A DNA stretch of 35,047 nt from Bacteroidales bacterium (GCA_017882345.1 JADGPT010000007.1:1-35047), one strand, 5' to 3'; shown: positions 14,766-21,467, numbered from the stretch's first letter. Notes: generated by a model from the sequence alone, not told the origin. Program-made: numbers and translations.

Positions 14766-15872
14766 TTAGTTATTTATATCTGATTTTTTTGAAATCTTTT
14801 TTATTTTTAATATTGAGGGCATAGTATCGCCTAACAAGAATCCCCACGGCTTTAAGGGTTCTATATTGTCGCACATGAGTTTAACAATGGCAAGTAATGG
14901 CATGGAAAGAAACATACCAGGTATACCCCATAAAACATTTCCGGCAAGTACCACTATTATAGAGAATAGTGCATTGATTTTTACTTTTGAGGCAACAATG
15001 TAGGGAACGATATAATTATTGTCTATCAGCTGAATGACATAATAGGCTACAATAACATAAAAGGCGTACCATGGTGTTGATTTGGTAACCAGCGCAACCA
15101 TCATAGGCAATGCTACTGCAACGATTCCACCAATATACGGTATAACGTTAAGCAATGCTGCAAGAATTCCAAGAATGATAGCGTATTCAATGCCCAGTAT
15201 CAAAAGAGCTGCAGTATTCATTATTGCCATCAATCCTGCTTCAATAGCCAGTCCTACAAGATAGTGTTGAATAACAGTTTTGATCTGGGTAACTATTTCT
15301 TTCACCTTACTCTGGTGGTTCGGTCCAACAAGCCTTTGGATAGATTCGAGTAACAGAGGCTGATAAAATAATATCATAAAGATATAAAATGGAATTAAGA
15401 GCAGTATTACTAATCCATTGCCAAGGACGACGAGTGTTTGTCCGATTGCAGCGGTACTGGTGTTGATTAATTCACCCTGTGCTTTTGTAATCCATTCATG
15501 GATCTTTTGTGGGTCCTTATCGAAATAATCTGCAGCATCAGTAATGGTTTGGTTAAGTAAGGTGGTAAATTTTTCAACGAGTAGCGGCCATGAATCGCTG
15601 AACCGGCTTGCCTGCGAAAATAAAACAGCACCAAATGCGGCAATGACAAAAAAGGTAATTAACAGGGTAATTGTAATTGCAATTACCCTGTTAATTTTTA
15701 GCCTTACAAAAAAATTTACGACAGGGTGTAGTACTATTGCTAAGATTAAAGAGAAAACGATAGGAATAATAATACTTTTAGCGATGTACATTATTGCTAA
15801 TAAGGCAATAAAGCCCACTAAAAAGATAGTCACCTTTACATAAAAAGGTAATTTTAATTCTTCACCTGACAC
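14766..15872 (-). CDS. AI-2E/PerM-family membrane transporter
   Basis: A 368-residue polytopic protein. Paired hydrophobic helices open the protein (VTIFLVGFIALLAIMYIAKSI), a large soluble loop holds the segment with DPQKIHEWITKAQGEL, and the conserved C-terminal block reads ILGILAALLNVIPYIGGIVA followed by VIQLIDNNYIVPYIVASKV and WGIPGMFLSMPLLAIVK. These are hallmark stretches of the AI-2E transporter/PerM family, about eight membrane helices. Substrates in the family vary, and some members are Na+/H+ antiporters, so autoinducer export should not be assumed. It begins 4 bp after the preceding small gene and is probably part of the minus-strand stress-like operon started near 18046. Confidence 0.92.
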   Translation of the reverse strand: MSGEELKLPFYVKVTIFLVGFIALLAIMYIAKSIIIPIVFSLILAIVLHPVVNFFVRLKINRVIAITITLLITFFVIAAFGAVLFSQASRFSDSWPLLVEKFTTLLNQTITDAADYFDKDPQKIHEWITKAQGELINTSTAAIGQTLVVLGNGLVILLLIPFYIFMILFYQPLLLESIQRLVGPNHQSKVKEIVTQIKTVIQHYLVGLAIEAGLMAIMNTAALLILGIEYAIILGILAALLNVIPYIGGIVAVALPMMVALVTKSTPWYAFYVIVAYYVIQLIDNNYIVPYIVASKVKINALFSIIVVLAGNVLWGIPGMFLSMPLLAIVKLMCDNIEPLKPWGFLLGDTMPSILKIKKISKKSDINN

Positions 15873-15876
15873 AGCT

Positions 15877-16266
15877 TTAAGAGTTCATTTCTTTTTTGTG
15901 AAAAAAATGTTGAAATATGGCCTGACCGATGGATTTAATTATTTCAGAATTTTGAGCAACAATGTTTGTTACCCCAAACTGAAGGATAGAACCAATAAGT
16001 TTCCTAATCAGATTACCAGATGTTCCCACAAATATTTTTTTAGAAAGGAACCCGCCGGCTAAACCCATAGCTGTGCCTGAAATGTTATCGATCAGATACG
16101 GTGATGAAGAGATCTCCTTCAATGTATGCATTAGAAGATTGACAGGCTTTAAGCTTTCATAAGTAAGATAGAATTGATCTTTCAATAACTGGCCTTTTAT
16201 AACTTGTTCCGCTTCCAATAATTGAATTGCATCTTTAAGCCCGGGTTTGGAGGTTATGTTTTGCAT
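15877..16266 (-). CDS. Hypothetical protein with glycine-rich hydrophobic segment
   Basis: A 129-residue protein without a recognised domain. The N-terminal half is soluble and helical (LKDAIQLLEAEQVIKGQLLKDQF). The middle has a Gly-rich hydrophobic stretch (NISGTAMGLAGGFLSKKIFVG) and the C-terminal part is amphipathic (LIRKLIGSILQFGVTNIVAQ). No signal peptide is visible. It may associate with the membrane. It lies 6 bp after the holin-like gene and 4 bp before the AI-2E gene, so it is almost certainly co-transcribed with them. The context of YtxH, DUF5670 and holin-like proteins suggests an envelope-stress role, which is inference only. Confidence 0.75.
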   Translation of the reverse strand: MQNITSKPGLKDAIQLLEAEQVIKGQLLKDQFYLTYESLKPVNLLMHTLKEISSSPYLIDNISGTAMGLAGGFLSKKIFVGTSGNLIRKLIGSILQFGVTNIVAQNSEIIKSIGQAIFQHFFHKKEMNS

Positions 16267-16272
16267 ATATTC

Positions 16273-16614
16273 TTATTTAAGCATCAGTTTGATGAAATAA
16301 TTTCCAACAAGCTTCTTGATCCATTTATGCATAAAGAAATGAATGACAATACCTGCAAGAATATAAAAGGCAGCTACCACAAAAAATCCGTAGAATATTT
16401 TGCCAAGGATATCGCCCAACCATAAAGCTATTCCCAGATTTAAAAAAAGCATGAATGTTACAATAAGTACAAAGACAATTGAGTTCGGTACCAAAGAAGA
16501 TACAATATCGGTTGACTTGTCAAGAGTTTTTAGCTTAACTAACTCAAGACTTGTTTTCCCAAAATCAGTAGCTCTTTCCAGCAGCGATTCAAGTAATTTG
16601 GTATTATCTTCCAT
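16273..16614 (-). CDS. Holin-superfamily-like small membrane protein
   Basis: A 113-residue protein with an amphipathic N-terminus (LLESLLERATDFGKTSLELVKLKTLDK) and two strong hydrophobic segments (SIVFVLIVTFMLFLNLGIALWL and IFYGFFVVAAFYILAGIVIHFF) followed by a basic tail. This layout matches the chromosomal 'phage holin family / YqjE-like' proteins found in bacterial stress operons, not lysis cassettes; no endolysin or phage gene is nearby. It is preceded by the cupin gene (39-bp gap) on the same strand. The role is probably structural or membrane-protective. The family call rests on topology and the sequence flavour of the loop, not on catalytic residues. Confidence 0.7.
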   Translation of the reverse strand: MEDNTKLLESLLERATDFGKTSLELVKLKTLDKSTDIVSSLVPNSIVFVLIVTFMLFLNLGIALWLGDILGKIFYGFFVVAAFYILAGIVIHFFMHKWIKKLVGNYFIKLMLK

Positions 16615-16653
16615 ATCCTGAGTCTTGATAAAGTTGTACGACCAGCAGCATTA

Positions 16654-17067
16654 TCAATTACGTGAACCTTTTGTAATGCTATCTGAAATTGTTAAAAGGA
16701 ATACTGTTTCTTCCTGGGTTGTGAGACGATATTTTATGTTTTCATGGAGTGTCATCAACTGACCTTCATTAAGGGTCAAGATGTCCTTCCTGATATGAAA
16801 TCTAAGCCTGCCTTCAATTATCTGAAATGTGATTGAATCATTTGATTGAAAAGACTTTATTTCTGTTCCTACATGTATTGCAGTAAGGATAATCTGCTTT
16901 TCGGGACTTTTTAAAAGAATCAATGCATTAAGTTCCCCGTTTGCCCAGGTATAACTTTGCTTCATAGTTGCAATTAATGAGGGCAAATTAAATCCTAACA
17001 ATGTACAATCAGAGGATTTGTAAACTTTTGCATGAGGAATTATCTCATTTAATGTTTCCAGTACCAT
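16654..17067 (-). CDS. Cupin-fold protein
   Basis: A 137-residue protein. The C-terminal half fits a small single-domain cupin: IHVGTEIKSFQSNDSITFQIIEGRLRFHI followed by LNEGQLMTLHENIKYRLTTQEETVFLLTI, the two beta-hairpin motifs around the barrel. The canonical metal ligands are reduced, with no clear H-x-H, so it may be a ligand-binding or non-enzymatic cupin. It begins with ATG at 17067, 51 bp after the YtxH gene, and is followed by the holin-like gene. No substrate can be inferred. Membership in the stress-like operon is the best clue to its role. Confidence 0.78.
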   Translation of the reverse strand: MVLETLNEIIPHAKVYKSSDCTLLGFNLPSLIATMKQSYTWANGELNALILLKSPEKQIILTAIHVGTEIKSFQSNDSITFQIIEGRLRFHIRKDILTLNEGQLMTLHENIKYRLTTQEETVFLLTISDSITKGSRN

Positions 17068-17118
17068 GATTAATGTTTTTATTCCGCAATTTAATTTTTA
17101 AACCAGAATGATATCATT

Positions 17119-17397
17119 TCAGCGGGTTGCCGCTTTTACCTCTTTTTTAATTTCTGAAACTTTAGCTTTTGTTTGTTCGGTAATATCAGAAGCCTCTTCC
17201 TTTACCTCATTAAATTTGTCTGAAATGTTGTCAATAATTTCATCAAATTTTTCTTTTAATCCTTCCGCAAAATCTTCTCCCTTTTTAGAGATATTTTTAC
17301 GGGTATTCGAACCTTTTTCAGGGGCAAATAATATCCCTAAAAATGCACCGGCAGCAACACCGGCCAATACGCCTAGTAACACTTTTCCTGAGCTCAT
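17119..17397 (-). CDS. YtxH-domain protein
   Basis: A 92-residue protein with an N-terminal Gly/Ala-rich membrane segment (VLLGVLAGVAAGAFLGILFAPEKGSNTR) ending in the APEKG-S-TR signature of YtxH proteins. A charged amphipathic helix follows, with repeated Lys/Glu (ISDKFNEVKEEASDITEQTK), resembling LEA-like or apolipoprotein-like tails. YtxH proteins are general-stress-associated in Firmicutes and common in Bacteroidota stress clusters. It follows the DUF5670-like gene by 38 bp and precedes the cupin by 51 bp. It is probably anchored in the inner membrane with a cytoplasmic or periplasmic helical tail; the orientation is not known. Confidence 0.88.
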   Translation of the reverse strand: MSSGKVLLGVLAGVAAGAFLGILFAPEKGSNTRKNISKKGEDFAEGLKEKFDEIIDNISDKFNEVKEEASDITEQTKAKVSEIKKEVKAATR

Positions 17398-17435
17398 AAT
17401 TTTATTTATTAATTATTATTTTCAAAACGATGATT

Positions 17436-17591
17436 CTATAGAATTTTTCTTCCTTGTATGATCCTGAGAATTATTGCAATAAGTGCAATAACCAGGAGTA
17501 TATGTATAATTCCTCCGGCACTGTATCCGATAAATCCAATTGCCCAGGCAATAATCAAAATTACTGCGACGACATAAAGTAAATTTCCCAT
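17436..17591 (-). CDS. DUF5670/Lmo0937-like 51-residue membrane protein (copy A)
   Basis: This gene is too short for the ORF track. The ATG at 17591 opens a 51-codon frame beginning MGNLLYVVAVILIIAWAIGF, continuing with GYSAGGIIHILLVIALIAII and ending RIIQGRKIL. It has two hydrophobic helices around a YSAGGIIH turn. This is the pattern of the Lmo0937/DUF5670 family of tiny membrane proteins. Copy B at 22214-22372 differs at only a few residues, and both are paired with an exported single-TM protein, although gene order within the pair differs. The gap to the preceding gene is 18 bp, so co-transcription from the 18046-18109 promoter is likely. Confidence 0.88.
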   Translation of the reverse strand: MGNLLYVVAVILIIAWAIGFIGYSAGGIIHILLVIALIAIILRIIQGRKIL

Positions 17592-17609
17592 GATTTTGAT
17601 TTTAATTGT

Positions 17610-17924
17610 TTATAATAAAATAACAATCAATAAAATAATGAGAACAAGCGCACCGATTGAAATATAACCGTAACCATGGTGATGCCTTGTGGTTATTTCA
17701 ACCTGTTTATTTTTCTTATTGTTTGAACTCAATGTTGTCTTATCTACAGTGTTTAGTCCGTCCATTCTTTTGAGCATGGATCTGACTTCAACTGATTCAA
17801 CAGGTTCCGGTGCTTTTGTAACCGTTAAAGATGAAGGTTTCTCAGTAGTTGCAGCAACTGACTGAAGCGGTAGAAACGTAAATGATAAGCATGTTGCCAA
17901 TAAACAGTAGATAATTTTTTTCAT
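17610..17924 (-). CDS. Exported small protein with C-terminal membrane anchor (copy A)
   Basis: A 104-residue protein. The N-terminal signal peptide is MKKIIYCLLATCLSFTFLPLQSVAA. A low-complexity Pro/Thr/Ser linker (PSSLTVTKAPEPVESVEV) follows, then a charged region and a terminal hydrophobic helix, YISIGALVLIILLIVILL, after a His cluster (RHHHGYGY). It is a paralogue of the 109-residue protein at 22433-22762: both share the signal peptide, the PSSL-VTK-PE linker and the C-terminal anchor, while the middle diverges. It is the first gene after the shared promoter module at 18046-18109, with a leader of about 120 nt. The function is unknown; it is probably an inner-membrane envelope protein with a periplasmic domain. 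Confidence 0.82.
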   Translation of the reverse strand: MKKIIYCLLATCLSFTFLPLQSVAATTEKPSSLTVTKAPEPVESVEVRSMLKRMDGLNTVDKTTLSSNNKKNKQVEITTRHHHGYGYISIGALVLIILLIVILL

Positions 17925-18045
17925 TGTGTTTGAATTTAATATTAGTTTACTCGAAATGATAATATACTTTTTTCTAATATGATTTTTAGTGTGCTATTCG
18001 TAATCGCTGAATTACTCTCAATTTGTGAGCAAATCATTTCATTGA

Positions 18046-18109
18046 CAAAGTTAGACTCCTCCGTTCCCTTAACAGTTACATAATTTTTGGAATATGTTAC
18101 ATCATTCAC
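18046..18109 (-). promoter_or_regulatory. Shared 64-nt promoter module, copy 3 (minus-strand stress-like operon)
   Basis: On the minus strand: GTGAATGATGTAAC, then TTATGTAAC with GTAAC cores exactly 21 nt apart (18096-18100 and 18075-18079), 21 nt, then TAACTTTG at 18046-18053, which fits TAnnTTTG perfectly. The interval between repeats (AAAAATTATGTAAC) is also shared with copy 4. The AraC/HMA gene ends only 85 bp upstream, so a regulator gene lies next to its suspected operator. Confidence 0.78.
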
Positions 18110-18193
18110 GTATGTGGATAATAACCAAAAGAGGATACTATCGCCTCGGGAGGTGAGGGACCGGTGATTAGTTCAGGAAACAAGCAATATTAA

Positions 18194-18754
18194 TTACAGG
18201 TTTCCGAGAGAAATCCGTTTTTTATTCTTAAGATTTTTAAAGTGAGATGGTGTCAGCCCGGTCATTTTTTTAAACTGGTTTGACAGATGAGATACACTGC
18301 TGTAATGCAGTTTCCAGGCAATTTCGGTAAGATTGAGCTCATCATATACGAGAAGTTCTTTTACCTTTTCTATTTTATTAGCCAGGTAAAACTGCTCAAT
18401 TGTAGTTCCTTTAACTTCGGAAAAAAGATTGGAAAGGTATGTGTAATTATGATTGAGTTTTTCGCTCAGATAATCGGAAAGGTTTATTTTAATTTGTACA
18501 TCACTATAATGGATCAGCTCAATAATTATGGTTTTAATTTTCTCAACCAGTATTAAATTATTATCATCAATCAGTTCAAGACCGGTCAATTTCAGGGCGT
18601 CACTCAGATTGTCTAATTGATTTTTTGAAATTTTGTCTATTATTTCAACTTCACCCAATTCAACTCTGGTATTATTAATTCCAAGTTTATCAAGTTCGGA
18701 TTGAACTACCATCTTGCACCTGACGCAGACCATATTTTTAATATACAGTTTCAA
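18194..18754 (-). CDS. AraC-type regulator with HMA-like N-terminal domain (intact CxxC)
   Basis: A 186-residue paralogue of the regulator at 14112-14678, of the same length and layout. The N-terminal HMA-like domain reads MKLYIKNMVCVRCKMVVQSE, keeping the CxxC pair that the other copy has lost. The C-terminal AraC helix-turn-helix pair includes SDYLSEKLNHNYTYLSNLF and LTEIAWKLHYSSVSHLSNQF. The start is TTG at 18754, because the next in-frame ATG (codon 8) would delete the first beta strand. A TATATTTG box lies 37 nt upstream. The gene ends 85 bp before the shared promoter module of the next operon. Metal binding or redox sensing by the two cysteines is inference. It is the best candidate for the direct-repeat binding activator. 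Confidence 0.92.
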   Translation of the reverse strand: MKLYIKNMVCVRCKMVVQSELDKLGINNTRVELGEVEIIDKISKNQLDNLSDALKLTGLELIDDNNLILVEKIKTIIIELIHYSDVQIKINLSDYLSEKLNHNYTYLSNLFSEVKGTTIEQFYLANKIEKVKELLVYDELNLTEIAWKLHYSSVSHLSNQFKKMTGLTPSHFKNLKNKKRISLGNL

Positions 18755-18790
18755 TTATTCTTTTTTTCTGGTTTTATTATCTTTAAGAAA

Positions 18791-18798
18791 CAAATATA
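18791..18798 (-). promoter_or_regulatory. Candidate -7 box of the second AraC gene
   Basis: TATATTTG on the minus strand matches TAnnTTTG and lies 37 nt upstream of the TTG start of the AraC/HMA gene. No GTAAC repeats and no clear -33 TTTG are seen at the right distance, so this promoter would not be under the shared module. Confidence 0.4.
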
Positions 18799-19031
18799 CA
18801 ATTTTTTATTAGCGGGAAGATGAAAATTAATCTTTTGCAATAAAACTTTATTTTTGATAATAGTATTTCTGGCACTTTCACAAATTGATCGTACAAGCGC
18901 TGGTATTAAATACCATAGCGTGTCATAAATGCATCAATAAACTTTTCACAACAAGAAAACCCATGTTCAACCTGCATTGGTAAAAATTTCTTACTTTTAA
19001 TCCTTCAATATCAAAAACCTAACCTTTAATA

Positions 19032-19268
19032 ATGTCTGATAACAATAAAATTGAAACAACCCTCTGGAAAACAGCCGATAAGTTACGTAACAAAATGTAT
19101 GCCGCAGAGTACAAGAATATTGATTTTAAGGATGCGGTTGATAATGGGGAGGCTTTTGAAGAAAAGATGAAAAAACTGACTTTTGAGCTTAATGAACAGT
19201 TTGAAAAGTCTAATGAACTGCAAATCAAGATAAAAGAAAATCTCTCTAAGATTAAAATTAATATCTGA
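19032..19268 (+). pseudogene. hsdM scar: type I methylase start joined in frame to its end
   Basis: A 78-codon frame whose first third (KIETTLWKTADKLRNKMYAAEYK) matches the N-terminal helical region typical of type I restriction methylase HsdM, and whose last half (DNGEAFEEKMKKLTFELNEQ) matches the usual HsdM C-terminus. The whole SAM-binding core, with its DPACGSG-type and NPPF motifs, is absent. HsdM is normally about 500 residues, so this appears to be a large internal deletion that preserved frame. No hsdS or hsdR is visible. It lies 44 bp upstream of the Mrr-type gene on the same strand. Whether the short peptide is still made is unknown. The identification is from recognised family sequence, not a database search. 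Confidence 0.72.
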
Positions 19269-19312
19269 AGAAATGTCCAGATTTAAAATAACGATAACAA
19301 ATGCAACTACCA

Positions 19313-20239
19313 ATGGCAACAAAAAAAATTGCACCTTCCAGAATGTCTGCAGCAAAGACAATATTTGCCACTTTTCAAATTCTTAAAGATGAAGGAGGTC
19401 AATTGGCAGGTAGACAAGTAATTGAAAGGATAAGGAATACAATTAAGTTTACCGATTGGGAAAGAGAGATCTTAGAAAAATCAGGATATGTCAGATGGGA
19501 AGCAATTCTTCATTTTTATACAGTGGATTGTAATAAAGCTGGTTTCTTATTAAAAAAGAAGGGAATCTGGTACCTTACTGAGGAGGGTGAAAAAGCTATA
19601 GCACTTGGACCAGAAAAACTACTTGTTACAGTTTCAACGGCTTATAGGCACTGGGTTGCGGATAATAAAATTGAAAAAGGAAAAGAAGTGGAAATAGTCG
19701 AACCTACTGAAGTAAATGATTTTGAAGTAAACAGCACACAAACACAGAAAGCAAATATTGATTTACTTGAAGAGCAAGCAATTTCAGGGATAAAAGAATT
19801 CATTAAAAGTAAGAATGCATATGAATTCCAAGATATGGTAGCCGCTCTTTTAAGAGCAATGAATTACCACACACCTTTTATCTCTCCAAAAGGCAAAGAC
19901 GGTGGTCTTGATATTGTTGCGTATAATGATCCTTTAGGGGCAACATCCCCTAGGCTTAAAGTACAGGTAAAGCACAGACCAGAATATAGCGTTCCGGTTG
20001 ATGACATTAGAAGTTTAACAGGTTTGTTAAATAAAGATGGAGATGTTGGAGTATTTGTTACATCTGGATACTTTACCTCAGAAGCCGAGCGCTGCGCCAG
20101 AGAAAGTCATCGCCACATTAAATTATTGGATATTGATAGCTTTATTGGGCTCTGGCAAGAGCTCTACCTAAAACTTTCAGATGAAGATAAAAATATGCTT
20201 CCTTTACACCCAATATATTTTTTAGGCAGTAATGAATAG
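19313..20239 (+). CDS. mrr: Mrr-family type IV restriction endonuclease
   Basis: About 308 residues from the ATG at 19313 (MATKKIAPSR); the frame also offers an ATG at 19301. The N-terminal part (about 15-115) is a winged-helix Mrr_N-type DNA-binding domain with VRWEAILHFYTVDCNKAGFLLKK and GIWYLTEEGEKAI. The C-terminal Mrr catalytic domain shows YEFQDMVAALLRAMNYH, then PKGKDGGLDIVAYNDP and LKVQVKHR, giving the PD-(D/E)xK-type residues Asp204 and Gln-x-Lys (222-224 in 19301 numbering). Such enzymes cut modified, usually methylated, DNA. It follows the hsdM scar, a pairing that recalls defence loci where mrr adjoins hsd genes. All catalytic residues look intact. Confidence 0.92.
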   Translation: MATKKIAPSRMSAAKTIFATFQILKDEGGQLAGRQVIERIRNTIKFTDWEREILEKSGYVRWEAILHFYTVDCNKAGFLLKKKGIWYLTEEGEKAIALGPEKLLVTVSTAYRHWVADNKIEKGKEVEIVEPTEVNDFEVNSTQTQKANIDLLEEQAISGIKEFIKSKNAYEFQDMVAALLRAMNYHTPFISPKGKDGGLDIVAYNDPLGATSPRLKVQVKHRPEYSVPVDDIRSLTGLLNKDGDVGVFVTSGYFTSEAERCARESHRHIKLLDIDSFIGLWQELYLKLSDEDKNMLPLHPIYFLGSNE

Positions 20240-20475
20240 AAAAAGATTTGACGTTTTGTGTTAATAATTGACTGCCTCTTATAAATATTTTGTCTTTTTT
20301 AAACATTAGTGTAAACGGTAAATAACAATGCGAGATTTCGGTAAATAAGGATGCAGGTATTCGGTAAATAAGGATGCAAGTATTCGGTAAATAAGAATGC
20401 AAGTTACCGCTCTTCGTTAAGCTCCCTTTCAAAAGAAAAGTTGGAGGTTTAATAAAAAATAACCCCGCAGCGAGG
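20240..20475. other. Non-coding stretch after mrr
   Basis: No credible gene is seen between the mrr stop and the first terminator. The tandem repeats at 20316-20407 occupy most of it. The 96-aa minus-strand frame in the ORF track simply reads through these repeats and the 3' end of mrr. Confidence 0.6.
20316..20407. repeat. Four 23-bp tandem repeats
   Basis: Units start at 20316, 20339, 20362 and 20385, each exactly 23 bp, with core CGGTAAATAAGGATGCAAGT. The outer two copies are slightly degenerate (AACAATGCGAG; AAGAATGCAAG). There is no spacer between copies, so this is not a CRISPR array. The position in an accessory region 77 bp after mrr suggests a leftover end of a mobile element (IS21-type elements have multiple terminal repeats) or a protein-binding iteron-like array. 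No transposase is visible nearby. Confidence 0.9.
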
Positions 20476-20497
20476 CCCCCGGAAATCCGGGGGTTTT
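20476..20497 (+). terminator. Intrinsic terminator after mrr
   Basis: CCCCCGG and CCGGGGG form a 7-bp GC-only stem around an AAAT loop and are followed by TTTT. It is placed about 240 bp after the mrr stop and just before the small ORF at 20599. It could serve mrr on the plus strand. Confidence 0.8.
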
Positions 20498-20598
20498 ACT
20501 TTTAAAAATGACTTTGACTTTAAACAATGTAACTTTTTTATAATTGTTTCGTAAACATGAAGCATTGAACCAGTTACCATTTAAAAAATTAAAGCAAA

Positions 20599-20814
20599 TT
20601 GAAAACAATTAAATTAATCCCAATTAGCGTTTACTGTTTTTTACGATGTAAATTACTGGAGTGTAGAATCTCTACAATATATGAAAGAATAGATAAACTA
20701 CAAGATTTGAGTTTATACTTTCAAAGTAGATTCGATAAAGATAGGTCTGATAAGATTAACAATAAGATTGAATATCTCTCTAAAAGGAAAATGGACTTAG
20801 TGGCTATTGTTTAA
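20599..20814 (+). CDS. Possible small protein between two terminators
   Basis: A 71-codon frame with a TTG start (MKTIKLIPISVYCFLRCKLL) and no in-frame ATG near the beginning. The first 20 residues are hydrophobic. The rest is charged and helical (ISTIYERIDKLQDLSLYFQS, DKINNKIEYLSKRKMDL). I recognise no family. It is bracketed by a strong terminator 102 bp upstream and another 16 bp downstream of the stop, so it would form its own transcription unit. A GTAAC core at 20529 lies upstream, but the second repeat is at 22 nt and no -7 box fits the module. It could be real or accidental. Confidence 0.3.
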   Translation: MKTIKLIPISVYCFLRCKLLECRISTIYERIDKLQDLSLYFQSRFDKDRSDKINNKIEYLSKRKMDLVAIV

Positions 20815-20829
20815 TAAAACGGAGATTAA

Positions 20830-20854
20830 CCCCTGGAGAAATCCGGGGATTTTG
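20830..20854 (+). terminator. Intrinsic terminator with GNRA-like loop
   Basis: CCCC-T-GGA, GAAA loop, TCC-GGGG, followed by ATTTTG. The stem has seven pairs and one bulged T. It begins 16 bp after the stop of the small ORF at 20599-20814 and so supports transcription of that interval from the left. Confidence 0.65.
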
Positions 20855-21448
20855 CTTTGCCTTAAAGTCTCAAGACAGCTACTTTCAGCATTCACACCCG
20901 AATAAACTGATAACTATTGTTCCATGGTCAATTCAAACTATCAATCCGCTAAGGGAAATATGATTTTTAAGGGCAATCCGTCTTGGGAATATTGACCTAT
21001 TGGCTAAAGTTGATATCTACTTATCCTTTGAGGCAAATAGTAGCTTAAATCCTCAGCGAACAGACAGGTATGCAGGGAGTCAATATATCTTTAACAGGGT
21101 GTGTTATTTTTAAGGGAAATGAAAATAGTTCAACCCACCCGCCATATAAAAGCATTCCTTTTGATACCAAGGAATAAAAAGCTAAAGACAAACAGAGAAG
21201 GACGTTAAAGTTAGATACCGTCAAGGGTAAGTGAATGATGCTATTAATATATATATGTCAGTGCAGGTACAGTATATACCTCTAATCTGTTTCTGTTTCT
21301 GCCTTTGCTTTGTTTTAAGGATAGGATTAAGACCACAGTTTAAAGCCCTAAATCAATCAGTTATCATACCCGTTGGTACAATGGTTGCACATACAGGCTC
21401 GTTATCAATGGTTAATGCACTAACAGACAGCGCATCAACATTTTTAAA
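20855..21448. other. Gene-poor accessory stretch
   Basis: I see no convincing gene in these 594 bases. A GTG-started 73-codon frame (21231-21452) has a hydrophobic N-terminal half but no recognisable family, and its stop lies inside the tRNA-derived repeat. A 7-bp inverted repeat (ATTCCTT/AAGGAAT, 21154-21175) is the only stem of note. The stretch may be decayed mobile DNA beside tRNA-Cys. Confidence 0.5.
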
Positions 21449-21467
21449 TTGAGGTCGGTGGCGGATT
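21449..21467. repeat. 19-bp direct copy of the tRNA-Cys 3' end (att-like)
   Basis: TTGAGGTCGGTGGCGGATT occurs here and again at 21617-21635, where it is the T-arm/acceptor 3' part of tRNA-Cys plus its first flanking bases. The repeats are in the same orientation, 168 bp apart. Copies of a tRNA 3' end are the usual footprint of tyrosine-integrase attachment sites. Confidence 0.85.

Noticed and set aside
16273-16614. Prophage lysis gene because of the holin-like protein
   Set aside because: No phage structural, replication or endolysin genes nearby; the neighbours are YtxH, cupin and AI-2E-type genes.
20316-20407. CRISPR array after mrr
   Set aside because: Four 23-bp units directly abut each other with no unique spacers and no cas genes.
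20529-20555. Shared module upstream of the small ORF at 20599
   Set aside because: Repeat spacing is 22 nt, the second core is GTAAA and no -7 box occurs at the fixed position.
21231-21452. 73-aa GTG-started ORF as a gene
   Set aside because: No recognisable family, no convincing ribosome-binding site, and its stop lies within the tRNA-derived repeat; probably accidental.
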